Made by a program: the position numbers and the translations under genes | Shown here: positions 45,164-56,874 of the stretch, in pieces | Layout: the number at the start of each line of letters is the position of its first letter | How positions within the stretch are numbered: the first letter of the stretch is position 1 | The notes under the pieces: generated by a model | Seen by the model: only the letters and a program-made list of their open reading frames with translations | The model's database searches: none | Told to the model about the DNA's origin: nothing | Source: Mesostigma viride | Lineage: Eukaryota > Streptophyta > Mesostigmatophyceae > Mesostigmatales > Mesostigmataceae | DNA length: 64,000 nt | NCBI GenBank assembly: GCA_009746045.1 | Contig: RPFO01000412.1 | Span: 1,027,437-1,091,436 of the forward strand | Direction of reading: 5' to 3'

Positions 45164-48100
45164 TGAACTTGCAAAATCCATGCAGCAGAGACTCCTGGTC
45201 GTCCTCATCCATGGCCGCGACGTATCCGGTCCCGAACGAAGCGCCGTCGAGCAGACCATGAGCCAAATAGGGGGGAGTCCTCTGCGGGGGGGGGGGTCAA
45301 GAATCAACCTAACATTCACGTCAAATTTTCTACAGCAGAGGATGCCACAGCAGCACTTAACAAGCACACGGAAGCGGGGAAGCAATAGGCGTTCGTCATG
45401 GCGGCGGGCAAGGCACTCCGATTCCGTCGCTTCACGCCAGTAGACCTACCGGCGGCATACACCTTAACCTTAAACAACGCTTCAGCGCTCTACCGGCACG
45501 AGCACATGCTTCGATTCGTCGTCGAGACGTGGGGGACAGCCTCCAACATTGTAATCATAGAAGATACCGACACACCCATGCAAAGGACTGAAGGCAACGA
45601 CCGACGGGGCGTACAAACAGCGGTCATGGGCCATACCCCCCACTTCGACCCGGCCATGGGAGTCGAGGACAAGGGGGCTGACCACATCATTGGCATGCCA
45701 GGCGGCTACTCAGGCAACGCCCCCCCGCTGCATCCCCGACATCATCACAGTACCTCAAAAGTACGCCAATGCCAGGGGTATTAACTTCATCACCACTCAA
45801 GTGAATTACGATGATCCCGTCTGCGTCAGCTGCTTTGCCACGGGGAACACATCAGCAAAGAATGCCCAGAGCGTTCTCGCGCGGCCATCGCCAAACAGAA
45901 GCGTTACCCACACGCCACCGGTACCGCCTCCTTAGGCGACAATCGCACCCCCGCCAACGACCGCGCCAAGACCATCACGGCGTGGCTTCTCGCCGCCCTG
46001 GCCCCACGGAACGCTGTCGCTGCATTGGAGATTCCGTGCACCGCCCAGATTGGTTTGGAAATGACCATGCTGATTTCCTACCCGGCGGAGCAGGAGACCG
46101 TCCTGTGCCCTCTCAATGAGGCACAGGAACCATATCTTCCCAGGTGGTCACCCACGGGGGCTGTCGTCAGACGCGGCCCCGTCATGCCGTTAGCCATGTT
46201 TGCGAACGCCACCACGAAGCTGCGAGACATGGGCATGAGCGAGATCGTGAGGGTAGACGGCACCACCACGTCCCTGCGTGCGCGGGCCATCGAGCCCACT
46301 GCTGCCATCAGATGGCACACCACCCAGATCATTATCCCCTGCACGACCACTCACAAGAAGGGTGACGCGCTGCCCCTTACCGGCTGCCGCTGGGCCCCGG
46401 TGAAACTGGCCAAAGCGCTGGCCGTGTCGGGCATCGGCATCGACCGGTTCAGGTCCCTGACCCGCCCCTCGCCGGGCGCGCCAACGCCTTCAGCCTCAGC
46501 CCCACCCACCAGCGACCACGCTCCCAGGGGCATGCGGGAAGCAGACCAGGACTCGGACAGCCTGCCAACAGACCTCGACCTCACTGATGCGGAACTCGGC
46601 ACCTCTGCGACGGTGGGCGCGGCATCAAAAGGCAAGCGCCCTCACCCCGGCGCCAGCCAGGTACGCCTGCTCCCGCCCCTGTCCCCCCTCTTCCCTATAT
46701 CATAGCCATGAGCCAGCTCACACTAGTAACGTGGAATGTCGGGGGGGCTGAACACATACGGAACAAACACAGCAGGGCGGGGACAATGTATACCCCGCAC
46801 CCCCGAGTTAGCGAATGCGTTGCACAACTTGCTCGATCGTTACGTGGGCCCCTCGCATGAAATTTGGATAGGTCTGCAGGAACATAAAATCCAAGAAGCT
46901 GCCACACGCACAGCCCTTAGAGCTGCTGGAGCACTTGCACCTAGCACAGTTCACCGTTGGGCATGGGCACGCGGTACACAAGGGGGCACTGCCCTCATTC
47001 AATACCGTAAACCTCCCAATCCAACGCTGACATGCCAGGACTGGGCTATAGCTACCGACACAGCGGCGGCAAGATGGCAGGGCCGTTGGACGCGGCAGTC
47101 TATTACATGGGCAGGAGATAAGGGGTACATTAATAGTGTACATGCCCCAACCGAGCCAAAGGATCAAGCCTCATTCTACCCTTCCCTTTTCAAAATGGCC
47201 GCTGACCTCATCTCACAGGGGTTCGAAAATGTGTTGACGGGCGATTTCAATATATATCTGGATGAACACCCCCCTATGCGCACAGCGGCCTTCAGTAGAC
47301 AGATCATGGACCTGAACTTACAGGATGCCATCCGCTCACGAGACTACGGGCCCACTTGGCTGGCCACACGTTTAAATGTACGCACTACTCGTCGCCTTGA
47401 TAAAATCGACATCAGCCCCTGCATGGGCGGACCTGCTTTGCTACGCATCGGTCGACCGTTCTGTTAATTTTTCTGATCACTACCCACTCATCGTTACCCT
47501 TGCCCATCACACCAACTCCGCCCGGGGCCCCGGCATTCCCCGCTTACACAAGCACCTACTCGCGGACGTTGAGTACTACTTTGAGATCATGACACGCTGG
47601 CAGTCGTGCAGAGCCAGCAAGGGTAGCTACACCGCCAGCTGGATGCAGGAGGGCCTAGCTAACATTCTAGAATTTTCCCAACTGTATTCACAAAATATCC
47701 GCCGCCAGAAAGGACAGGACTATCGGTACTACCAACGCATAGTGAATAAACTCCAAGCGCAGCCTACCCTGTATCACTCGGAACTAACAAAACTTCAAAG
47801 AGCTCAGACCGAGCTCGACAAACTACGTTTCGAGCGGCACACTTTAGCACTAGACTCAGAAAATCTGGGGTGGCACCAGGTACGGAGAAAGAATGACCAA
47901 AGAGTTATTTGCTCTGATTCCTACCCCTAAAGCTCACTCCTCTCTCACGGAAATCCAAGACGAACACGGCAGCCATCGGGACATCACCTCCATACTACAG
48001 AGTGGTCACCGTTACTACTCAGCTCTCTTTCTAAACGAATCCCATCCTGACTCATCTGCCGCCATGCAAAAAATCCTACATGCCATTCCCCGTCGCCGTA

Positions 48101-50310
48101 CAACAGCTCAACAGCCGTAACTCGATCAAGTCCCCTCCATGGAAGAGGCCACCACAGCTATGGAACACATCAAACCCGGTAGCGCCCCCGGGGTCGACGG
48201 TCTGCCTATTGAATTCTGGAAAACGTTCTGGTCCCTTCTACACATAGATTTTTACAAATGTATTCTTGAAATTTGGCGGCACGGTAAGGTGAGCGGCAGA
48301 TGGGCTGAATCCGCGCTTATCTTACTGTACAAAAAAGGAGACAAGACTCTATGGAAAAACTACCGCCCAGTCCGTTCCTTACGGTATTGTACAAAATCAT
48401 CAGTAAAATAATCCAACGTCGCTTATACACCGTCCTAGACTTCCTCATTGGTCCGGAGCAAGTGGGCTTTAGGGCCAATCTCCACATCAACGACAGCATT
48501 ACCCTCATCATGGACATTGTGGAAAAAGCCTGGCGCGACGATATAGAGGGTTTCATATTGTTTGGGATTTTGAAAAAGCCTTTGACCGTATGTGCTGGGA
48601 ATACCTAGAACACATTCTAACCGCACTAGGATTCGGCCCACAACTCACGACCGTCATTATGGGTGTGATCAAATCCCTGGCTTGGTATTTACTAATAGAT
48701 GGACACAAGTCAGCGACCGGCGCTAGCTCACGATCGCTACCACAAGGAGATCGCATGTCCCCTGTTCTATTTCTCCTGGCCCACGCAGGACTCCACTGGC
48801 TACACCAGAACGATCCTCGCATTCGGGGCCTCCCGACGGGTAACGGCAAAGGTATATTCCAAACGGCCCATGTGGATGACACAACAAATGTTTGTATCTC
48901 TCTGCCCGAAGTGCATGCTGTCATGGATAATATCACTACCTATTCTGTTGCCACACAACAACGATGCAACGTGCTCAAGTCCACGGGACTGCATATCGGC
49001 TAAACCAACACCCTACGCTACGCCCTCCCCAACCTGGCTGTGACCTGGGTCAAGCCGGGGGATCACCACCTTTTGCACAATTGTCCCGTCGACTGCACGC
49101 CCGAGGGACGCTTGGCTGAACAACGTCCTTTCATGTATGATGAAACCAACCACGTGGGCAAGCTTGCAGGCGTTCTCCTTACCGCGGGGCGCTGGGGGGC
49201 CGTCCACCGCATGAGCCTACGCGGGCGAACCCTGGTCGTCAACCAACTGTTGTTCTCTAAGGTCTTGTGTTATTGCCAAGCACACCCACCCAATGATGCC
49301 ACCACACAGCTCATCCAACGCCTTGGCGGCAATTTTGTCTGGAAACGGAAAGGCTTAATCTCCCACACGGTCCACGGATGGATCAACAGAGAGATGTCCT
49401 TCATGTCATGGGTGCACGGGGGCCTCGGGCTCCACAACATACAATGGCGTCTGTGGTCGCTGTATGCTAAACAAGCGATATCCGTTTTTTGGGAGTTAAC
49501 ACACACCCTGGCTGCATGCTTGCGCGTGAAACGCTAGCCTCTCTTTCCACCCACGCCAGTGGCACCTCGTGGCAACTGGGGGCGGGCATACTGGGCAGCA
49601 CCCTTATTTCGTACAAAGGACTCCCATGGCACTGGCAGCGCATATGGACAGGTTACAATAAGCTCAAGCCGGGTCGCCTAGTCTTTCATACTACTCGAGA
49701 GGAGGTGGCACGGCAGCCACTCTTTTTTAATGACTTAATCACAGACGCTACTAACAAGCCCCTCGGCGCTCTCCACGGACACAACCCGTATGATGGCTTT
49801 CTGCGCGCGTCACCGCCGATTGTCAGGGTGCCGGACCTCTACCTGGGGCACGGCGCTACGTATCGACGGCTCAGCTACGACGAGGTCAGCACTTGGGTCT
49901 CCCACATGCCCTCCCTGCAAGCGTGGCAAACTCTTATAAGTGCGCGATACCAGCTGCGTGGCATGCAGTGATGACTGCCCCACGCACGCCAATTATAACC
50001 GGCGACTGGGTTAGCTTCTACGCCGACGGAGTCACGCCTGCGTGCGAGGGTTTAGTCGTGACGGTTCTGCCACATGAGGGGCTCCAACTACAACTGCGTC
50101 ACATAATGTGAGGTTCGGGTCGCGCCGCGTCGGTGCGGGGCGCGCGCAAGTCTACCAGTGGGTTGCAACGGGACAAGGGGACCCTGCCATAGTCCTGAGG
50201 AGGTGTCTTAACGTAGGGTTGGCCAGTCCTAAGCCCGCCGGCAGGCCCCCGCCCTCTTCGGTATTCACCTGGTCTGTGCGGGCAAGATGGCCGGCAAATT
50301 AAGAGGAGGA
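45164..50310 (+). mobile_element. L1-type LINE retrotransposon, nearly full length, inactive
   Basis: ORF1 region 45164-46705 in several frames: KALRFRRFTPVDLPAAYTLT, then a CCHC zinc knuckle (45822-45865) interrupted by a frameshift, then a long C-terminal part with GDALPLTGCRWAP. ORF2 starts at 46708 (MSQLTLVTWNVGG), an AP-endonuclease start, followed by VLTGDFNIYLDEH and FSDHYPLI. RT motifs: KPGSAPGVDGLPIEFWK (48170), YRPVRSL, GFRANLHINDS, EKAFDRMCWE, SLPQGDRMSPVLF. The catalytic F/Y-x-D-D is HVDD (48869-48880). At least five frameshifts and stops (for example near 47450, 47890, 48118, 48390, 48570, 49001). The 3' tail 49971-50310 recurs at 21033-21236 (minus). The element encodes its own copying machinery, but this copy is dead. 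Confidence 0.88.
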
Positions 50311-51775
50311 GGCGGGGTCGGATGGAATGGGTGACAAGAGGGAGCTCGCAGTGGAGCTCGGCCTGAACCCGTGCGGCGCTCTCATGGTAGCCGACGCGGA
50401 GGATGTGACACAAGTACTTACTTACGCTACACGTATGGCACTATACATGAATCGAGAGCTCTGGTTTCGACCATACACGTGACGATATCACTTGGAGACC
50501 AGCCGAGCAGGCCAGAGACCGGGAGAATCCGGACCATGGTAGCTCGAGGCTGTCTTTGTCTTTTCCGCATTTTCGAGTCGTTCAGGATGATTAATATGAA
50601 TGGAGATGGAAAAGTGTGGACTTGTGCATTGAAATCATGGCTGGCTTACGCGTAGAGCGACTAGATGACCTGTACGGTGGGGCCAGAAACAGCTTGCTTG
50701 ATCAGTGTGTGTGTTTCGAGCCTATATATTGAACAAACTCTTGGCTGGATGGATGTGAAGAAGCCTATCCTACTCTGAAATTGCCATAATATCAAAAGTT
50801 ATCTGCATATCCCAAATATACCTTAGTTTAATAACAAAATAATCACAAAATATGAGCCATATCGTTCAACTTGCTGCCAGCAACATAATAATGCCGCCTC
50901 CTCATGGGTCTTTTACTACTCCTTTTGCAATGGCCGAAAACTTCGCTCATCGGTGCCACGTGGACGTGGCTGGGCTGTCTGTGCATAGGCTTGAAGATGG
51001 CAGCCGGGCAAATGGCCCCCCGCCAAGTATCAAACCTGGCTGGCCCCTGAGCGACGTGGGGCCAGAACGGAGATTGCAGCCGCAGCAGATGTCAGGAACA
51101 CCTGGTTTCAGACCAAATCTAGTACCTGTCGGTATAGTCGTATATATGTAAGGGGCTAAGACCTTCGCCGACCGGGACGCCAACGAGCGGCGCACCCGCA
51201 CCATCATTATTCGTAATGTGGCGGCCCTCCCCCGGGAGATTGGGCTGAGCCTCCACCTCAAGGTTGACAGAGAAGGAACTCATGTAGGGGGCTGGGCGAA
51301 AAAAAATTGCCCATTGGGGCCCACCAAGTAGAGGCCTATGCAATCCGCACAACCATAGAAGGAATGGGAATACCTTGCCTACGAAGGTGACCATGGGACA
51401 TGACAGCCACCATACTAGCCACCCTGACACTCTTTGCCGAAATTACCCGAAAGCATCGCCGGGACGGAGAGCGACGTCATCGTATTGTCTGCATGATGCA
51501 GCGGCCCGGGCAGAAGCAGCTGCCGCCGCAGCAGCTGCAGCAGGAGAGAACAAGAGTTGTAGTGTGCTGGCGATTAAGCTTGACCCAAGAAACTGCTACA
51601 TTCATCGCCACCTCACCCCGATGCCTACCCAGGGTTCCCAGGTGTCCCCTCGGTGGCATTTACGCCCTGATCCCGCCAGGCCATCGGAAGGGCCACAGCC
51701 ACGGGAGCTGCAGCGCTGGCCACAGGCGACGAGCGCCCCCGTGGCGTTAAGGCTGTTAAAACAGCGGTGGAAGGG
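50311..51775. other. Intergenic; copy of the 29.4-29.7 kb repeat
   Basis: 50490-50720 matches 29389-29700 (gggagaatccggaccatggt; gagtcgttca(g/t)gatgat; aatatgaatgg). The rest has no recognised gene. Confidence 0.5.
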
Positions 51776-52567
51776 TCAATGAAAAAGGTCTGGGGGCACC
51801 CTGCGGTCCCTTGCTTCCAACTCCTCTGTCGCTTGCCTCAGCAGAGCTGCCAGCTGTTTATCCGTGAGAGCTGCCAGCTGTTCATCCGTGGGAACTGACA
51901 GTGAGCCCGCCTCCACGGGCAGCGGCTCAGGCGCTTGCGGAGGATTCGCCGCTAATGATGGCGCTGCCCGTGCCGGTGCTGGTGCCGGTGCCGGTGCCAG
52001 CGCTGGCGCTGGGGCTGGCGCTGGTGCTGGTGCTGGTGCTGGTGCTTGTGCTTGTGCTTGTGCTTGTGCTTGTGCTTGTGCTTGTGCTTGTGCTTGTGCT
52101 TGTGCTTGTGCTTGTGCTTGTGCTTGTGCTTGTGCTTGCGCTTGCGCTTGCGCTTGCGCTGGCGCTGGCGCTGGCGCTGGTGCTGCTAGGGCTGGTGTTG
52201 GTCTTGTCGCCAGCATCACGACTTGTGCCTCCGCTTTTCTTTCGTGTTGCTCCAGCTTTTTTTGCCCCGGCTTTTGCTCCTGTTGCTCCAACTTTTGTTG
52301 CTCCGTTCCTGCCGGTGCTGAGGGCACGCCGGCCGAGCGAGGACTTGGATCTGCCGACAAGGAAGGCCGCTCTGCCACCAACGGGCTGGCATCGTCCAAC
52401 GATGCTGGCATCGCATCCGCCAGCAAAGGGCTTGGTTCCGCCAGCAAACAACGTGGTTCCGCCGACAAGGGCGATGATCTGCCGACACCCGCTTCGCTCT
52501 CCTGGGCACGTGCGCCCCCTCGGGGGTGTGCCTGCTGGTCCAGCACCCGCGGAGCCCGTTGCATCAA
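51776..52567 (-). CDS. Hypothetical protein with Ala-Gln/Ala-Pro repeat
   Basis: Minus strand, 263 codons in one frame. N-terminal half: repeated PLxAE/PLxAD-type motifs (LLAEPSPLLADAMP; PLVAERPSLSADPSP), then Gln/Glu/Lys-rich EQQKLEQQEQKPGQKKLEQ. The centre is a long Ala-Gln then Ala-Pro run from a GTGCTT/GCGCTG hexamer (about 52000-52185). The C terminus, PTDEQLAALTDKQLAALLRQ followed by ATEELEARD, is amphipathic and charged, unlike chance sequence. The repeat and both flanks share one frame, which supports coding. No family recognised. An alternative is part of a decayed element. Confidence 0.4.
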   Translation of the reverse strand: MMQRAPRVLDQQAHPRGGARAQESEAGVGRSSPLSAEPRCLLAEPSPLLADAMPASLDDASPLVAERPSLSADPSPRSAGVPSAPAGTEQQKLEQQEQKPGQKKLEQHERKAEAQVVMLATRPTPALAAPAPAPAPAQAQAQAQAQAQAQAQAQAQAQAQAQAQAQAQAQAQAQAPAPAPAPAPAPAPALAPAPAPAPARAAPSLAANPPQAPEPLPVEAGSLSVPTDEQLAALTDKQLAALLRQATEELEARDRRVPPDLFH

Positions 52568-53940
52568 TGCGGGCCCTTCAGCTGCTCTCTTGCGTGGCGC
52601 CTGACGTTGTGCTGCGTGAGGGTCAGACGATGCAGGGGAAAGGGGTGGGGGAAGGGGTGGGGAAAAGGAGTGGGAAAAGGGATGGGGAAAGGGGTGGGGG
52701 GGGCATAGAACAGAAATCTTCCGGGTGACTGGAGCTTACACATGCAGGCTGCATCCGCCCACCATAACGCCAGTACACCATGCTGAGCTACCGTAACACC
52801 AGGCGCAGACATAACACTGCACAGCACTACGGTGTCACCCCGTCATAAGGCTGAGTTCTACGAGTAAAAGCGGTACAGTATCACCTCGCTTGCGTAGCAG
52901 CACATACTATACGACCTTACGCAACTCATCAATTAATTAAACTCGTGCTCCCGTGGGGGAGTCGTTTATTCCCAGCGTGTGTGCAACGTGGAGAAAGGGC
53001 AGAGGTTCCCATTCTCCCTCACGCTAGAGGCGGGCCACCGGTGCACTCGGACACGCCTGATGATCCGCCAGTCCGTGGGTGCAGCAAGACCCATGTGATA
53101 AGTGCACGACAGGGAGCGTGGGCGAGTAATCTGGTCATAGCCAGGACGTAGCATGGGTGTATGAGGACCAAGCGGCGGGTATGGCTGGCTTGTGGTACAC
53201 AGAGCGTTAGTGGTGCACGCGGTATAGGCGTGTTGGCACGACGGTGCAGACATTCTAGATATGCACAGCGACTACAAACGACACAGGCAATAGGGCTAGT
53301 AAGCGAGGTGTCCTAGAGAGCGGGGGGGGGTGGGGGGGGGTGGGGGGGGCGTACACATCTCGTGGCTATCATCAGGTCCCCTCCAGCACACCATCGGCAT
53401 CTGGAGGTCCTGCGCGTGGCGGGATTGTTCTGGCCACTGGTCGCGTCGCTGCTGCTGCTGGGCGGGGATCGGGTCGTCGTCCAGCGTCCATCAAGTAACT
53501 AAGTAATTAATTAATTAATTAATGCAAATCATAGCTCCGTGGGGAGCATATGTAACACGTGTGTAGCCCCAATAAAGGGGCATCTATGGGTATGTGATTC
53601 AATCAGAGCGACCACCGGCGGGTGTAGGATGTACAACTACCACCTGCACTGGGTGCACCGGCCCCTCCGCGATGGTTCATGCCTCCTAAACAAGCACAGG
53701 CACCTAAACACAAGGCGGCTCGAGGAGAGGGTATAGAAGGCCGGCATGACATGTGGGGTGGAAGGTATGCAACGCTACAGCTGGGGTACACATGGCCTCT
53801 CAGCAGAGAGTAACTCCCTGCACGGGCACGCCACGACTCGAAATTGCTACGGCTGTTGTAAGGGCGGGTGTGGATGCATCACGTGTGCATACATGGCCAC
53901 GCCACTGGGCTTTCTAGTCTACCATACTGCTATATGTTCC
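52568..53940. other. Intergenic; G-rich repeats and hairpin motifs
   Basis: (ggggtggggaaaag)n at 52630-52700; G/T-rich run 53321-53350; two members of the cgtgctccc/ATTAATTAA dispersed motif at 52930-52970 and 53505-53560. No gene supported. Confidence 0.5.
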
Positions 53941-54290
53941 TTAGGCCGGGTTGGCTGGGGTGGCCGGGGCGGCGGGAGTCGCGTGCCAGTGCTTGTGGCT
54001 GACGTAGATGTCCGCCCCCTTCCAGTAGACCGGCTTCTGCCCCGCCGTCTGCCGAAGCCGGATGTAGGTCGGCCACAGCTCCCGTCGCCGGTGTTGCTGT
54101 GCCAGGGTAAAGTCATCGTCAAGCGTGTAGGCGCGGTCCCCCCACACCCCCACCCCCCACCCCCCCACCCCCCCCCACACACAAGGCGCGTGCGACACTT
54201 GAGGAACTCCATCTTATCCGCCATGGTGTCCAGCAGGCGAGGTCGTGCACGACGTGGTGAGAACTCGGTGCGTAGCACGTGCAAGACCGG
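53941..54290 (-). mobile_element. LINE ORF1 C-terminal fragment
   Basis: Minus strand reads DDDFTLAQQHRRRELWPTYI, then RLRQTAGQKPVYWKGADIYV. It has the helix-rich, R-x-L-W-P start and the x-W-x-GA-D-x-V strand of L1-type ORF1 C-terminal domains. Upstream in another frame is LLDTMADKMEFLKCRTRL. C-rich runs (54138-54180) split them. Homologous to 21660-21845. Confidence 0.6.
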
Positions 54291-55121
54291 TTGATGTCTA
54301 TTTTTCATTGCTCCCCCCCCCCCCCTTTCCCCCCCCCCCCCCTTTCACCACACAAACACGCACACACTTCAGATTGAGATATCAACGAGTGCGGGACCTG
54401 GCCACATGCGACGCGCCGCGGCGGCCGCAAGGACATTGCAGTGACGACCGTGCGACGCCCATACGCGCGCGCCAGCGGGCGGGTCGTATGACAAACCACA
54501 CTACAGAGCACCCGCTGCGCTGGGGAAGGTGCCGCGCGCTCGGCCTCCTCACGGAGATCGTCCGTGCCGGCGGTTGGCTGGCCGGGAGGAACGAGGGGGG
54601 CGCTTGCGGCCGCCCGTCGCCAATCGAGGCAGCTTGCGACCGAAGTCCAGCGACAGAAAGCACGGTGACCGCTCACCCTCATCCTAACCCGAGTGAACGC
54701 GGTCAAGGCGACCGCGTCCCCGCCCTGGGTGACCGCTCTGCTCGCAACTCGCGCACCCACCGCGCACAGTGCGCGCACGCGGTCGTGCCAACCCTCTCCC
54801 CCGACCACTCTCACACGCTAGCAGGTGCGACCGAACGCCGTCCCCGACTGGCCGGCCAGCGGGCCGGGATGCAAGCGTCGCCCGACGGGTAGGGCCCGGA
54901 CAACCATACTCAGTGTTCTGGCGCCAGCGCTGTATTCCCCGACGGGCCCGCTGCCGGCGCCAGCTCCGTGACTCGCCGGGACCTGCAGACCCGGGGGGGG
55001 GGGGGGGGGGTGGGGCATTGGTCTTCAGTGGCACCGTTGGGACGAGCATGTCACGTACTAGTGGAGCAGGGAGAAGCGGAGAGGCAACAAAGGAGCGGCA
55101 CACACTGCTTTGCCGGGGTGC
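54291..55121. other. GC-rich, no gene supported
   Basis: C runs 54312-54342 and a G run 54992-55010. Overlapping GC-rich frames on both strands look like composition artefacts. A downstream exon of the next minus-strand gene might lie here but was not found. Confidence 0.4.
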
Positions 55122-56162
55122 TCACCACGGCCATGAGGGCAGGAACACGCGCGTTGGCAGTGCCCCGCCGCATAACACCCGCCCGCCCGCAAGCTCGGCG
55201 AAGCGGATGCACGCCCACGTCCTCTCGGGCTTCCGCAACAGCCAGCCCTGCACGTCACTGATGACCTCGTCCGCATTGTCGCCCGTGTGGTCGCCCACAG
55301 CGCGCCACATTGCATCAAACCACGCCCGGAAACCCTCGGAGAGCTGGTCGGGGCAGGTGGTCACGGTGACGTTGCGACGCATGAGGCACCGCCCCGAGGT
55401 GTACAACGGCTGCGGGACGCGGGCGGCGGCTCGCTGCACTTCGGCGTACACGTCGGGCACCCATTGCCCGTCAGGGGAGACCGCGCACGCGTACAGGCAC
55501 ACGCAGGCCTGGACGCCGCGCGGACTCCCGCGGTTGAGCGCAACGCTGAGCGCGGCCATGACGGTGCCGAAGAAACGAATGCCATTCCTGACGCCAAACG
55601 CATTGGCGAACACGCCAGCGAAGCAGAGCATGATGTACTCGGCGCTCGCCGCCACCCGCTCGTCACGGGAGTCAAGGCACGCCCAGGCCAGGGCATACGT
55701 CCTTGTCAGATGACAGGACGCCTCGACCCCTCGGGGCTCCTCGACGGGGTCGTTGAACCCCACCAGGGACTTTAGCAGCCTGTAGTGCTCCGTCGTCAGC
55801 GAGGACGCCGGCCCGGGCGTAAGCGCCCTCGCGACGACGTACGTGGTAGACATGGCGCTGGCGCCCGGGACGTCCGCGGCCGCAGCAAGCCTGCCGAGGG
55901 ACAGCACGTGCGCTTGCGCGACCGGGAAATCGGACCGGGACACGCTCGCAGTGAGCTGATCCGACACGGGCTCGAGCCCGGCCCGGGCGTCCTCCACTCG
56001 GGTACGAATGATGTTCACAACGTCGTCGACCAGGCACATCCCCCGGGGGTCGATGGAGGTCATGAAGACGTGCGTCAATTTGCGGAGGTCTTGAACGGAT
56101 AAATAAGGGACGAGAGACGGAAGGATGGCCGATAGCTCGCGGAGCCCCTCTGAGCGGTACAT
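55122..56162 (-). CDS. Unrecognised helical protein, possible F-box-like N terminus
   Basis: Minus strand, 346 residues from the Met at 56162 (MYRSEGLRELSAILPSLVPY). The frame is also open upstream to 56654, but that part has poorer composition. The N terminus ILPSLVPYLSVQDLRKLTHV loosely resembles an F-box (L-P-x-x-x-x-x-x-L-x-x-x-D-L-x-x-L). The remainder is Ala/Leu/Val-rich, likely alpha-helical, with scattered Cys and Trp (TYALAWACLDSRDERVAASA; FRAWFDAMWRAVGDHTGDNA). Near the end, ccgtg|gtgagc is a good donor at 55125-55120, so the apparent stop may be intronic and a further exon may exist. No confident family; F-box is only a suggestion. Confidence 0.5.
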   Translation of the reverse strand: MYRSEGLRELSAILPSLVPYLSVQDLRKLTHVFMTSIDPRGMCLVDDVVNIIRTRVEDARAGLEPVSDQLTASVSRSDFPVAQAHVLSLGRLAAAADVPGASAMSTTYVVARALTPGPASSLTTEHYRLLKSLVGFNDPVEEPRGVEASCHLTRTYALAWACLDSRDERVAASAEYIMLCFAGVFANAFGVRNGIRFFGTVMAALSVALNRGSPRGVQACVCLYACAVSPDGQWVPDVYAEVQRAAARVPQPLYTSGRCLMRRNVTVTTCPDQLSEGFRAWFDAMWRAVGDHTGDNADEVISDVQGWLLRKPERTWACIRFAELAGGRVLCGGALPTRVFLPSWPW

Positions 56163-56874
56163 CTTCCTCGACGGGGTTTGGCGATGGCGACGGCATGCCC
56201 GGCACGTCCTCGCAAGGGCATTTCGGAGTCGAGACGTGGCCGTGTCGGGACCATCATCCGGGCGCGGAAATGGACAGTCCCGCGACGTTGCTCTGCGCTG
56301 CCACAGGAAAATTGACAGTGTGGGGCGCTCGAGGGGTCGTGCAACCACCCCACACTGTCGGACGGCGGTCTGTCCGACGACGACGGCAACGAACCGGCCT
56401 TCCCCGTCTTGGTAAGTATCCGTGCATCCCGGGGCTGCAGGTCTGACAGCCCTGGCGTCCTGCGACTTTCCTGGCACCGTCGTACCGATGCTGACTATCA
56501 CGTGACAGTCGGTCCTGTGACACGCAGCTTGCCTGCGATGGTTCACCCAGCATTGCCACGTGCCCCGACCCTCACGTGTCCTTTGTCCTATGTCTAAGCT
56601 GAAGCCAGAGTCCGGGTTCGCGGACGGTTGCACGTGCTTACTTGTCCAAGACAATCGTCGCCACGATTTGATCAGGGCCGATTCAGAGGCGCTTAGCTTT
56701 CACCAAGGATCCCACGTCACTGCATAGCACCAATTAAGCGGCAACAACGTCGATGGTGCTGGGAATACACGATTGCCGCTTTGTCTGACCGGCCGCGAGT
56801 GCGCCGGGCATCGATATTTTGTAAGTGAAGTGGGCGACGTTCCCACCCGAGGATTTATATATATATATATATAT
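56163..56874. other. Divergent intergenic region with a (TA)n run
   Basis: Lies between a minus-strand and a plus-strand gene, so it may hold two promoters. (TA) repeat at 56855-56876, directly before the start of the plus-strand gene. Confidence 0.45.
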
